Positions 47,501-59,427 of a stretch of 64,000 bases of DNA are shown piece by piece. The position numbers and the translations under genes are program-made. Under the pieces are notes generated by a model, which was given only the letters and a program-made list of their open reading frames with translations, was not told where the DNA came from and made no database searches. Numbering within the stretch: position 1 is the first letter of the stretch; every line of letters starts with the position of its first letter. The DNA is taken from positions 3,478,001 through 3,542,000 of the forward strand of contig BRXU01000008.1 in the NCBI GenBank assembly GCA_030267565.1, written 5' to 3'. This DNA comes from Pleodorina starrii (lineage: Eukaryota; Chlorophyta; Chlorophyceae; Chlamydomonadales; Volvocaceae).

Positions 47501-50210
47501 GCTGAGCCATGGGTCTACGGGGCTGAGCAATGGGTCTACGGGTCTGGCACGTGTGTCTACGGGTCTGGCCCGTGGGTCTACGGGCCTGGCACGTGTGTCT
47601 ACGGGTCTGGCCCGTGGGTCTACGGGGCTGGCCTGCGGGTGTACGGGTCTGGCCCGTGGGTCTACGGGTCTGGCCCGTGGGTCTACGGGTCTGGCACGTG
47701 TGTCTACGGGGCTGAGCCATGGGTCTACGGGTCTGGCCCGTGGGTCTACGGGGCTGGTCTGTGGGTCTACGGGTCTGGCCCGTGGGTCTACGGGGCTGGC
47801 ACGTGGGTCTACGGGTCTGGCCCGTGGGTCTACGGGGCTGGTCTGTGGGTCTACGGGTCTGGCCCATGGGTCTACGGGGCTGAGGCATGGGTTTACGGGG
47901 CTTGCCCGCGTGTCTACGGGTCTGGCCCGTGGGTCTACGGGGCTGACCCGTGGGTCTACGGGGCTGGCCCGTGGGTCTATGGGTCTGGCCCGTGGGTCTA
48001 CGGGGCTGGCCCGTGGGTCTACGGGTCTGGCACGTGGGTCTACAGGGCTGAGCCATGGGTCTACGGGTCCGGAACGTGGGTCTTCGGGTCTGGTCTGTGG
48101 GACTACGGGGCTGGTCTGTGGGTCTACGGGCATGGCCCATGGGACTACGGGGCTGGTCTGTGGGTCTACGGGGCTAGCATGTGAGTCTAAGGGGCTGGCA
48201 CGTGGGTCTACGGGGCTGGCCTGTGGGTCTACAGTGCTGGCCCATGGGTCTACGGGGCTGAGCCGTGGGTCTACGGGTCTGGCACGTGTGTCTACGGGTC
48301 TGGCCCGTGGGTCTACGGGTCTGGCCCGTGGGTCTACGGGTCTGGCCCGTGGGTCTTCGGGTCTGGCGTGCGGGTCTACGGGGCTGGCACGTGGGTCTAC
48401 GGGTCTGGCCCGCGGGTCTACGGGTCTGGCCTGCGGGTCTACGGGGCTGGCACGTGGGTCTACGGAGCTCAGCCATGGGTCTACGGGGCTGAGCCGTGGG
48501 TCTACGGGTCTGGCACGTGTGTCTACGGGGCTGAGCCATGGGTCTACGGGTCTGGCCCGTGGGTCTACGGGGCTGGTCTGTGGGTCTACGGGTCTGGCCC
48601 GTGGGTCTACGGGGCTGGCCCGTGGGTCTACGGGTCTGGCCCGTGGGTCTACGGGTCTGGCCCATGGGTCTACGGGGCTGGCCCGCGGGTCTACGGGTCT
48701 GGCCTGATGGTCTACGGGGCTGGCACATGGATGGCCCGTGGGTCGGAAGGGCTGGCCCATGGGTCTATGGGGCTGGCACGTGGGTCTACGGGGCTGAGCC
48801 CGTTGGTCTACGGGTCTGGCCCGTGGGTCTACGGGGCTTGCCCGTGGGTCTTCGGGGATGGCCCGTTGGTCTACGGGGCTGGCCTGCGGTTCTACGGGTC
48901 TGGCCCGTGGGTCTACAGGGCTGGCCCGTGGGTCTACGGGGCTGGCCCGTGGGTCTACGGGCATGGACCATGGGTCTACGGGCCTGGCCCGTGGGTCTAC
49001 GGGCCTGGCCCGTGGGTCTACGGGTCTGGCCCGTGGGTCTACGGGCATGGCCCATGGGACTACGGGGCTGGCCCGTGGGTCTACGTGGCTGACCCGTGGG
49101 TCAACGGGGCTGGCTCGTTGGTCTACGGGTCTGGCCCGTGGGTCTACGGGCATGGACCATGGGTCTACGGGCCTGGCCCGTGGGTCTACGGGCCTGGCCC
49201 GTGGGTCTACGGGTCTGGCCCGTGGGTCTACGGGGCTGGCCCGTGGGTCTTCGGGTCTGCCCCGTGGGTCTACGGGGCTGGCACGTGGGTCTACGGGTCT
49301 GGCCCGCGGGTCTACGGGTCTGGCCTGCGGGTCTACGGGTCTGGCCCGTGGGTCTACGGGTCTGGCACGTGTGTCTACGGGGCTGGTCTGTGGGTCTACG
49401 GGTCTGGCACGTGGGTCTACGGGGCTGGCACGTGGGTCTACGGGTCTGGCCCGAGGGTCTACGGGGCTGGTCTGTGGGTCTACGGGTCTGGCCCGTGGGT
49501 CTACGGGGCTGGCCTGCGGGTCTACGGGTCTGGCCCGTGGGTCTACGGGGCTGGCCCGTGGGTCTACGGGGCTGGCCCGTGGGTCTACGGGCATGGACCA
49601 TGGGTCTACGGGCCTGGCCCGTGGGTCTACGGGCCTGGCCCGTGGGTCTACGGGTCTGGCCCGTGGGTCTACGGGCATGGCCCATGGGACTACGGGGCTG
49701 GCCCGTGGGTCTACGGGGCTGACCCGTGGGTCAACGGGGCTGGCTCGTTGGTCTACGGGTCTGGCCCGTGGGTCTAAGGGCATGGACCATGGGTCTACGG
49801 GCCTGGCCCGTGGGTCTACGGGCCTGGCCCGTGGGTCTACGGGGCTGGCCCGTGGGTCTACGGGGCTGGCCCGTGGGTCTTCGGGTCTGGCCCGTGGGTC
49901 TACGGGGCTGGCACGTGGGTCTACGGGTCTGGCCCGCGGGTCTACGGGTCTGGCCTGCGGGTCTACGGGGCTGGCACGTGGGTCTACGGAGCTCAGCCAT
50001 GGGTCTACGGGGCTGGCCCGTGGGTGTACGGGGCTGGCCCGTGGGTCTACGGGTCTGGCTCGTTGGTCTACGGGTCTGGCCCGTGGGTCTACGGGCATGG
50101 ACCATGGGTCTGCGGGCCTGGCCCGTGGGTCTACGGGCCTGGCCCGTGGGTCTACGGGTCTGGCCCGTGGGTCTACGGGCATGGCCCATGGGACTACGGG
50201 GCTGGCCCCC

Positions 50211-53200
50211 GGGTCTACGGGTCTGGCCCGTGGGTCTACGGGTCTGGCCCGCGGGTTTACGGGTCTGGTCCGTGGGTCTACGGGTCTGGTCTGTGGGTCT
50301 ACGGGTCTGGCCCGTGGGTCTACGGGGCTGGCACGTGGGTCTACGGGGCTAGCCCGTGGGTCTACGGGGCTGGCATGTGGGTCTACAGGGCTGGCCCGCG
50401 GGTCTACGGGTCTGGCCCGCGGGTCTACGGGTCTGGCCCGCGGGTCTACGGGTCTGGCACGTGGGTCTACGGGGCTGAGCCATGGGTCTACGGGGCTGAG
50501 CAATGGGTCTACGGGTCTGGCACGTGTGTCTACGGGTCTGGCACGTGGGTCTACGGGGCTGGCCCGTGGGTCTTCGGGGCTGGTCCGTGGGTCTACGGGT
50601 CTGGCGCGTGGGTCTACGGGGCTGGCCCGCGGGTCTACGGGTCTGGCCCGCGGGTCTACGGGTCTGGCACGTGGGTCTACGGGGCTGAGCCATGGGTGTA
50701 CGGGGCTGAGCAATGGGTCTACGGGTCTGGCACATGTGTCTACGGGTCTGGCACGTGGGTCGACGGGGCTGGCCCGTGGGTCTACGGGGCTGGTCCGTTG
50801 GTCTACGGGTCTGGCGCGTGTGTCTACGGGGCTGGCCCGCGGGTCTACGGGTCTGGCCCGTGGGTCTACGGGTCTGGCCCGTGGGTCTACGGGGCTGGCA
50901 CGTGGGTCTACGGGTCTGGCCCGTGGGTCTACGGGTCTGGCACGTAGGTCTACGGGGCTCAGCCATGGGTCTACGGTTCTTGCCCGAGGGTCTACGGGGC
51001 TGGTCTGTGGGTCTACGGATCTTGCCCGTGGGTCTCCGGGGCTGGCACGTGTGTCTACGGGGCTGACCCGTGGGTCTACGGGGCTGGCCCGTGGGTCTAC
51101 GGGTCTGGCCCGTGGGTCTACGGGGCTGGTCCGTGGGTCTACGGGTCTGGCGCGTGGGTCTACGGGGCTGGCCCGCGGGTCTACGGGTCTGGCCTGTGGG
51201 TCTACGGGTCTGGCACGTGGGTCTACGGGGCTGAGCCATGGGTCCACGGGTCTGGCCCGTGGGTCTACGGGTCTGGCCCGCGGGTCTACGGGTCTGGTCT
51301 GTGGGTCTACGGGTCTGGTCCATGGGTCTACGGGTCTGGCACGTGGGTCTACGGGGCTGAGCCATGGGTCTACGGGTCTGGCTCGTGGGTCTACGGGTCT
51401 GGCCCGCGGGTCTACGGGTCTGGTCCGTGGGTCTACGGGTCTGGTCCGTGGGTCTCCGGGTCTGGCACGTGGGTCTACGGGGCTGGCCCGTGGGTCTACG
51501 GGTCTGGCGCGTGGGTCTACGGGTCTGGCCCGCGGGTCTACGGGTCTGGCCCGTGGGTCTACGGATCTGGCACGTGGGTCTACGGGGCTGGCCCGCGGGT
51601 CTACGGGTCTGGCCCGTGGGTCTACGGGTCTGGCACGTGTGTCTACGGGGCTGGCCCGTGGGTCTACGGGTCTGGCACGTGTGTCTACGGGGCTCAGCCA
51701 TGGGTCTACGGGGCTGACCCGTGGGTCTACGGGGCTGGCCCGTGGGTCTACGGGTCTGGCACGTATGTCTACGGGGCTCAGCCATGGGTCTACGGGTCTG
51801 GCCCGTGGGTCTTCGGGGCTGGCCCGTGGGTCTACGGGTCTGGCCCGCGGGTCTACGGGTCTGGTCTGTGGGTCTACGGGTCTGGTCCATGGGTCTACGG
51901 GTCTGGCACGTGGGTCTACGGGGCTGAGCCATGGGTCTACGGGTCTGGCTCGTGGGTCTACGGGTCTGGCCCGCGGGTCTACGGGTCTGGTCCGTGGGTC
52001 TACGGGTCTGGTCCGTGGGTCTACGGGGCTGAGCCATGGGTCTACGGGTCTGGCCCGTGGGTCTACGGGTCTGGCGCGTGGGTCTACGGGTCTGGCCCGC
52101 GGGTCTACGGGTCTGGCCCGTGGGTCTACGGGTCTGGCACGTGGGTCTACGGGGCTGGCCCGCGGGTCTACGGGTCTGGCCCGTGGGTCTACGGGTCTGG
52201 CACGTGTGTCTACGGGGCTGGCCCGTGGGTCTACGGGTCTGGCACGTGTGTCTACGGGGCTCAGCCATGGGTCTACGGGGCTGACCCGTGGGTCTACGGG
52301 GCTGGCCCGTGGGTCTACGGGTCTGGCACGTATGTCTACGGGGCTCAGCCATGGGTCTACGGGTCTGGCCCGTGGGTCTTCGGGGCTGGCCCGTGGGTCT
52401 ACGGGTCTGGCCCGTGGGTCTACGGGGCTCAGCCATGGGTCTACGGGTCTGACCCGTGGGTCTACGGGTCTGGCCCGTGGGTCTACGGGTCTGGCCCGTG
52501 GGTCTACGGGTCTGGCGCGTGGGTCTACGGGGCTGGCCCACGGGTCTACGGGTCTGGCACGTGTGTCTACGGGTCTGGCACGTATGTCTACGGGGCTGGC
52601 CCGTGGGTCTACGGGTCTGGCACGTGTGTCTACGGGTCTGGTCCGTGGGTCTACGGGGCTGACCCGTGGGTCTACGGGGCTGGCCAGTGGGTCTACGGGT
52701 CTGGCACGTATGTCTACGGGGCTCAGCCATGGGTCTACGGGTCTGGCCCGTGGGTCTACGGGGCTGGTCTGTGGGTCTACGGGTCTGGCCCGTGGGTCTA
52801 CGGGGCTGGTCCGTGGGTCTACGGGTCTGGCGCGTGGGTCTACGGGGCTGAGCCATGGGTCTACGGGGCTCAGCCATGGGTCTACGGGGCTGACCCGTGG
52901 GTCTACGGGGCTGGCCCGTGGGTCTACGGGTCTGGCACGTATGTCTACGGGGCTCAGCCATGGGTCTACGGGTCTGGCCCGTGGGTCTTCGGGGCTGGCC
53001 GGTGGGTCTACGGGTCTGGCCCGTGGGTCTACGGGGCTCAGCCATGGGTCTACGGGTCTGGCCCGCGGGTCTACGGGTCTGGCCCGTGGGTCTACGGGTC
53101 TGGCCCGTGGGTCTACGGGTCTGGCGCGTGGGTCTACGGGGCTGGCCCACGGGTCTATGGGTCTGGCACGTGTGTCTACGGGTCTGGCACGTATGTCTAC

Positions 53201-55161
53201 GGGGCTGGCCCGTGGGTCTACGGGTCTGGCACGTGTGTCTACGGGTCTGGTCCGTGGGTCTACGGGGCTGACCCGTGGGTCTACGGGGCTGGCCAGTGGG
53301 TCTACGGGTCTGGCACGTATGTCTACGGGGCTCAGCCATGGGTCTACGGGTCTGGCCCGTGGGTCTACGGGGCTGGTCTGTGGGTCTACGGGTCTGGCCC
53401 GTGGGTCTACGGGGCTGGTCCGTGGGTCTACGGGTCTGGCGCGTGGGTCTACGGGGCTGAGCCATGGGTCTACGGGTCTGGTCCATGGGTCTACGGGTCT
53501 GGCACGTGGGTCTACGGGGCTGAGCCATGCGTCTACGGGTCTGGCCCGTGGGTCTACGGGGCTGAGCCATGGGTCTACGGGTCTGGTCCGGGGGTCTACG
53601 GGTCTGGCGCGTGGGTCTACGGGGCTGGCACGTGGGTCTACGGGTCTGGCCCGTGGGTCTACGGGTCTGGCACGTAGGTCTACGGGGCTCAGCCATGGGT
53701 CTACGGTTCTTGCCCGTGGGTCTACGGGGCTGGTCTGTGGGTCTACGGGTCTTTCCCGTGGGTCTCCGGGGCTGGCACGTGTGTCTACGGGGCTGACCCG
53801 TGGGTCTACGGGGCTGGCCCGCGGGTCGACGGGTCTGGCACGTGTGTCTACGGGGCTGAGCCATGGGTCTACGGGTCTGGCCCGTAGGTCTACGGGGCTG
53901 GTCCGTGGGTCTACGGGTCTGGCGCGTGGGTCTACGGGGCTGGCCCGCGGGTCTACGGGTCTGGCCTGTGGGTCTACGGGTCTGGCACGTGGGTCTACGG
54001 GGCTGAGCCATGGGTCTACGGGTCTGGTCCGTGGGTCTACGGGTCTGGCCCGCGGGTCTACGGGTCTGGTCCGTGGGTCTACGGGTCTGGCCCATGGGTC
54101 TACGGGTCTGGCACGTGGGTCTACGGGGCTGAGCCATGGGTCTACGGGTCTGGCCCGTGGGTCTACGGGTCTGGCCCGCGGGTCTACGGGTCTGGTCCGT
54201 GGGTCTACGGGTCTGGTCCGTGGGTCTACGGGGCTGGCACGTGGGTCTACGGGGCTGGCCCGTGGGTCTACGGGTCTGGCACGTGGGTCTACGGGGCTCA
54301 GCCATGGGTCTACGGGTCTGGCCCGTGGGTCTACGGGGCTGGTCTGTGGGTCTACGGGTCTGGCCCGTGGGTCTACGGGGCTGGCACGTGGGTCTACGGG
54401 GCTGGCCCGTGGGTCTACGGGGCTGGCATGTGGGTCTACAGGGCTGGCCCGCGGGTCTACGGGTCTGGCCCGCGGGTCTACGGGTCTGGCCCGCGGGTCT
54501 ACGGGTCTGGCACGTGGGTATACGGGGCTGAGCCATGGGTCTACGGGGCTGGCCCGCGGGTCTACGGGTCTGGCACATGTGTCTACGGGTCTGGCACGTG
54601 GATCTACGGGGCTGGCCCGTGGGTCTACGGGGCTGGTCCGTGGGTCTACGGGTCTGGCGCGTGGGTCTACGGGGCTGGCCCGCGGGTCTACGGGTCTGGC
54701 CCGTGGGTCTACGGGACTGGCACGTGGGTCTATGGGGCTGAGCCATGGGTCTACGGGTCTGGCCCGTGGGTCTACGGGTCTGGCGCGTGGGTCTACGGGG
54801 CTGGCCCGCGGGTCTACGGGTCTGGCCCGTGGGTCTACGGGTCTGGCACGTGGGTCTACGGGGCTGGCCCGTGGGTCTACGGGTCTGGCACGTGGGTCTA
54901 CGGGGCTGAGCCATGGGTCTACGGGTCTGGCCCGTGGGTCTACGGGTCTGGCGCGTGGGTCTACGGGTCTGGCCCGCGGGTCTACGGGTCTGGCCCGTGG
55001 GTCTACGGGTCTTGCACGTGGGTCTACGGGGCTGGCCCGTGGGTCTACGGGTCTGGCCCGTGGGTCTACGGGTCTGGCGCGTGGGTCTACGGGGCTGGCC
55101 CGCGGGTCTACGGGTCTGGCACGTATGTCTACGGGGCTCAGCCATGGGTCTACGGGTCTGG
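50211..55161. repeat. Higher-order block, copy 1 (duplicate of 59428-64000)
   Basis: Rare variants recur in the same order at an offset of 9,217 bases (for example CACGTAGG at 50941 and 60158) and, after about 53000, at 8,839 bases (53671 and 62510). The 378-base change equals exactly 18 units, lost from copy 2 or gained in copy 1 around 52980-53358. Confidence 0.88.
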
Positions 55162-55880
55162 CCCGTGGGTCTACGGGGCTGGCCCGTGGGTCTACGGGTC
55201 TGGCGCGTGGGTCTACGGGGCTGGCCCGCGGGTCTACGGGTCTGGCCTGTGGGTCTACGGGTCTGGCACGTGGGTCTACGGGGCTGAGCCATGGGTCTAC
55301 GGGTCTGGCCCGTGGGTCTACGGGTCTGGCCCGCGGGTCTACGGGTCTGGTCTGTGGGTCTACGGGTCTGGTCCATGGGTCTACGGGTCTGGCACGTGGG
55401 TCTACGGGGCTGAGCCATGGGTCTACGGGTCTGGCTCGTGGGTCTACGGGTCTGGCCCGCGGGTCTACGGGTCTGGTCCGTGGGTCTACGGGTCTGGTCC
55501 GTGGGTCTACGGGGCTGAGCCATGGGTCTACGGGTCTGGCCCGTGGGTCTACGGGTCTGGCGCGTGGGTCTACGGGTCTGGCCCGCGGGTCTACGGGTCT
55601 GGCCCGTGGGTCTACGGGTCTGGCACGTGGGTCTACGGGGCTGGCCCGCGGGTCTACGGGTCTGGCCCGTGGGTCTACGGGTCTGGCACGTGTGTCTACG
55701 GGGCTGGCCCGTGGGTCTACGGGTCTGGCACGTGTGTCTACGGGGCTCAGCCATGGGTCTACGGGGCTGACCCGTGGGTCTACGGGGCTGGCCCGTGGGT
55801 CTACGGGTCTGGCACGTATGTCTACGGGGCTCAGCCATGGGTCTACGGGTCTGGCCCGTGGGTCTACGGGGCTGGCCCGT

Positions 55881-57937
55881 GGGTCTACGGGTCTGGCCCG
55901 TGGGTCTACGGGGCTCAGCCATGGGTCTACGGGTCTGGCCCGTGGGTCTACGGGGCTGGTCTGTGGGTCTACGGGTCTGGCCCGTGGGTCTACGGGGCTG
56001 GCACGTGGGTCTACGGGGCTGGCCCGTGGGTCTACGGGGCTGGCATGTGGGTCTACAGGGCTGGCCCGCGGGTCTACGGGTCTGGCCCGCGGGTCTACGG
56101 GTCTGGCCCGCGGGTCTACGGGTCTGGCACGTGGGTATACGGGGCTGAGCCATGGGTCTACGGGGCTGAGCAATGGGTCTACGGGTCTGGCACATGTGTC
56201 TACGGGTCTGGCACGTGGATCTACGGGGCTGGCCCGTGGGTCTACGGGGCTGGTCCGTGGGTCTACGGGTCTGGCGCGTGGGTCTACGGGTCTGGCCCGC
56301 GGGTCTACGGGTCTGGCCCGTGGGTCTACGGGACTGGCATGTGGGTCTACGGGGCTGAGCCATGGGTCTACGGGTCTGGCCCGTGGGTCTACGGGTCTGG
56401 CGCGTGGGTCTACGGGGCTGGCCCGCGGGTCTACGGGTCTGGCCCGTGGGTCTACGGGTCTGGCACGTGGGTCTACGGGGCTGGCCCGTGGGTCTACGGG
56501 TCTGGCACGTGTGTCTACGGGGCTGACCCGTGGGTCTACGGGGCTGACCCGCGGGTCTACGGGTCTGGCCCGCGGATCTACGGGTCTGGCACGTGGGTAT
56601 ACGGGGCTGAGCCATGGGTTTACGGGGCTGAGCAATGGGTCTACGGGTCTGGCACGTGGGTCTACGGGGCTGGCCCGTGGGTCTACGGGTCTGGCACGTG
56701 GGTCTCCGGACTGGCCCGTTGGTCTACGGGGCTGGTCCGTGGGTCTACGGGTCTGGCGCGTGGGTCTACGGGGCTGACCCGCGGGTCTACGGGTCTGGCC
56801 CGTGGGTCTACGGGTCTGGCACGTGGGTCTACGGGGCTGAGCCATGGGTCTACGGGTCTGGCCCGTGGGTCTACGGGTCTGGCGCGTGGGTCTACGGGTC
56901 TGGCCCGTGGGTCTACGGGTCTGGCCCGCGGGTCTACGGGTCTGGTCTGTGGGTCTACGGGTCTGGTCCATGGGTCTACGGGTCTGGCACGTGGGTCTAC
57001 GGGGCTCAGCCATGGGTCTACGGGTCTGGCTCGTGGGTGTACGGGTCTGGCCCGCGGATCTACGGGTCTGGCACGTGGGTCTACGGGTCTGGTCCGTGGG
57101 TCTACGGGGCTGGCATGTGGGTCTACGGGGCTGAGCCATGGGTCTACGGGTCTGGCCCGTGGGTCTACGGGGCTGGCCCGTGGGTCTACGGGTCTGGCCC
57201 GTGGGTCTACGGGGCTCAGCCATGGGTCTACGGGTCTGGCCCGTGGGTCTACGGGGCTGGTCCGTGGGTCTACGGGTCTGGCGCGTGGGTCTACGGGTCT
57301 GGCCCGCGGGTCTACGGGTCTGGCCCGTGGGTCTACGGGGCTGGTCCGTGGGTCTACGGGGCTGAGCCATGGGTCTACGGGTCTGGCCCGTGGGTCTACG
57401 GGTCTGGCCCGCGGGTTTACGGGTCTGGTCCGTGGGTCTACGGGTCTGGTCTGTGGGTCTACGGGTCTGGCCCGTGGGTCTACGGGGCTGGCACGTGGGT
57501 CTACGGGGCTAGCCCGTGGGTCTACGGGGCTGGCATGTGGGTCTACAGGGCTGGCCCGCGGGTCTACGGGTCTGGCCCGCGGGTCTACGTGTCTGGCCCG
57601 CGGGTCTACGGGTCTGGCACGTGGGTATACGGGGCTGAGCCATGGGTCTACGGGGCTGAGCAATGGGTCTACGGGTCTGGCACATGTGTCTACGGGTCTG
57701 GCACGTGGGTCTACGGGGCTGGCCCGTGGGTCTACGGGGCTGGTCCGTGGGTCTACGGGTCTGGCGCGTGGGTCTACGGGGCTGGCCCGCGGGTCTACGG
57801 GTCTGGCCCGCGGGTCTACGGGTCTGGCACGTGGGTCTACGGGGCTGAGCCATGGGTGTACGGGGCTGAGCAATGGGTCTACGGGTCTGGCACATGTGTC
57901 TACGGGTCTGGCACGTGGGTCGACGGGGCTGGCCCGT
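55881..57937. repeat. Higher-order block, 2,057 bp, tandemly duplicated at 57938-59994
   Basis: The stretch is followed at once by a near-identical copy at offset 2,057, one base short of 98 units. The odd base comes from a one-base deletion (GTCTCCGGACTGG) at 56703 that recurs at 58760. Boundaries are good to a few units. Confidence 0.87.
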
Positions 57938-59427
57938 GGGTCTACGGGTCTGGCCCGTGGGTCTACGGGGCTCAGCCATGGGTCTACGGGTCTGGCCCGT
58001 GGGTCTACGGGGCTGGTCTGTGGGTCTACGGGTCTGGCCCGTGGGTCTACGGGGCTGGCACGTGGGTCTACGGGGCTGGCCCGTGGGTCTACGGGGCTGG
58101 CATGTGGGTCTACAGGGCTGGCCCGCGGGTCTACGGGTCTGGCCCGCGGGTCTACGGGTCTGGCCCGCGGGTCTACGGGTCTGGCACGTGGGTATACGGG
58201 GCTGAGCCATGGGTCTACGGGGCTGAGCAATGGGTCTACGGGTCTGGCACATGTGTCTACGGGTCTGGCACGTGGATCTACGGGGCTGGCCCGTGGGTCT
58301 ACGGGGCTGGTCCGTGGGTCTACGGGTCTGGCGCGTGGGTCTACGGGTCTGGCCCGCGGGTCTACGGGTCTGGCCCGTGGGTCTACGGGACTGGCATGTG
58401 GGTCTACGGGGCTGAGCCATGGGTCTACGGGTCTGGCCCGTGGGTCTACGGGTCTGGCGCGTGGGTCTACGGGGCTGGCCCGCGGGTCTACGGGTCTGGC
58501 CCGTGGGTCTACGGGTCTGGCACGTGGGTCTACGGGGCTGGCCCGTGGGTCTACGGGTCTGGCACGTGTGTCTACGGGGCTGACCCGTGGGTCTACGGGG
58601 CTGACCCGCGGGTCTACGGGTCTGGCCCGCGGATCTACGGGTCTGGCACGTGGGTATACGGGGCTGAGCCATGGGTTTACGGGGCTGAGCAATGGGTCTA
58701 CGGGTCTGGCACGTGGGTCTACGGGGCTGGCCCGTGGGTCTACGGGTCTGGCACGTGGGTCTCCGGACTGGCCCGTTGGTCTACGGGGCTGGTCCGTGGG
58801 TCTACGGGTCTGGCGCGTGGGTCTACGGGGCTGACCCGCGGGTCTACGGGTCTGGCCCGTGGGTCTACGGGTCTGGCACGTGGGTCTACGGGGCTGAGCC
58901 ATGGGTCTACGGGTCTGGCCCGTGGGTCTACGGGTCTGGCGCGTGGGTCTACGGGTCTGGCCCGTGGGTCTACGGGTCTGGCCCGCGGGTCTACGGGTCT
59001 GGTCTGTGGGTCTACGGGTCTGGTCCATGGGTCTACGGGTCTGGCACGTGGGTCTACGGGGCTCAGCCATGGGTCTACGGGTCTGGCTCGTGGGTGTACG
59101 GGTCTGGCCCGCGGATCTACGGGTCTGGCACGTGGGTCTACGGGTCTGGTCCGTGGGTCTACGGGGCTGGCATGTGGGTCTACGGGGCTGAGCCATGGGT
59201 CTACGGGTCTGGCCCGTGGGTCTACGGGGCTGGCCCGTGGGTCTACGGGTCTGGCCCGTGGGTCTACGGGGCTCAGCCATGGGTCTACGGGTCTGGCCCG
59301 TGGGTCTACGGGGCTGGTCCGTGGGTCTACGGGTCTGGCGCGTGGGTCTACGGGTCTGGCCCGCGGGTCTACGGGTCTGGCCCGTGGGTCTACGGGGCTG
59401 GTCCGTGGGTCTACGGGGCTGAGCCAT

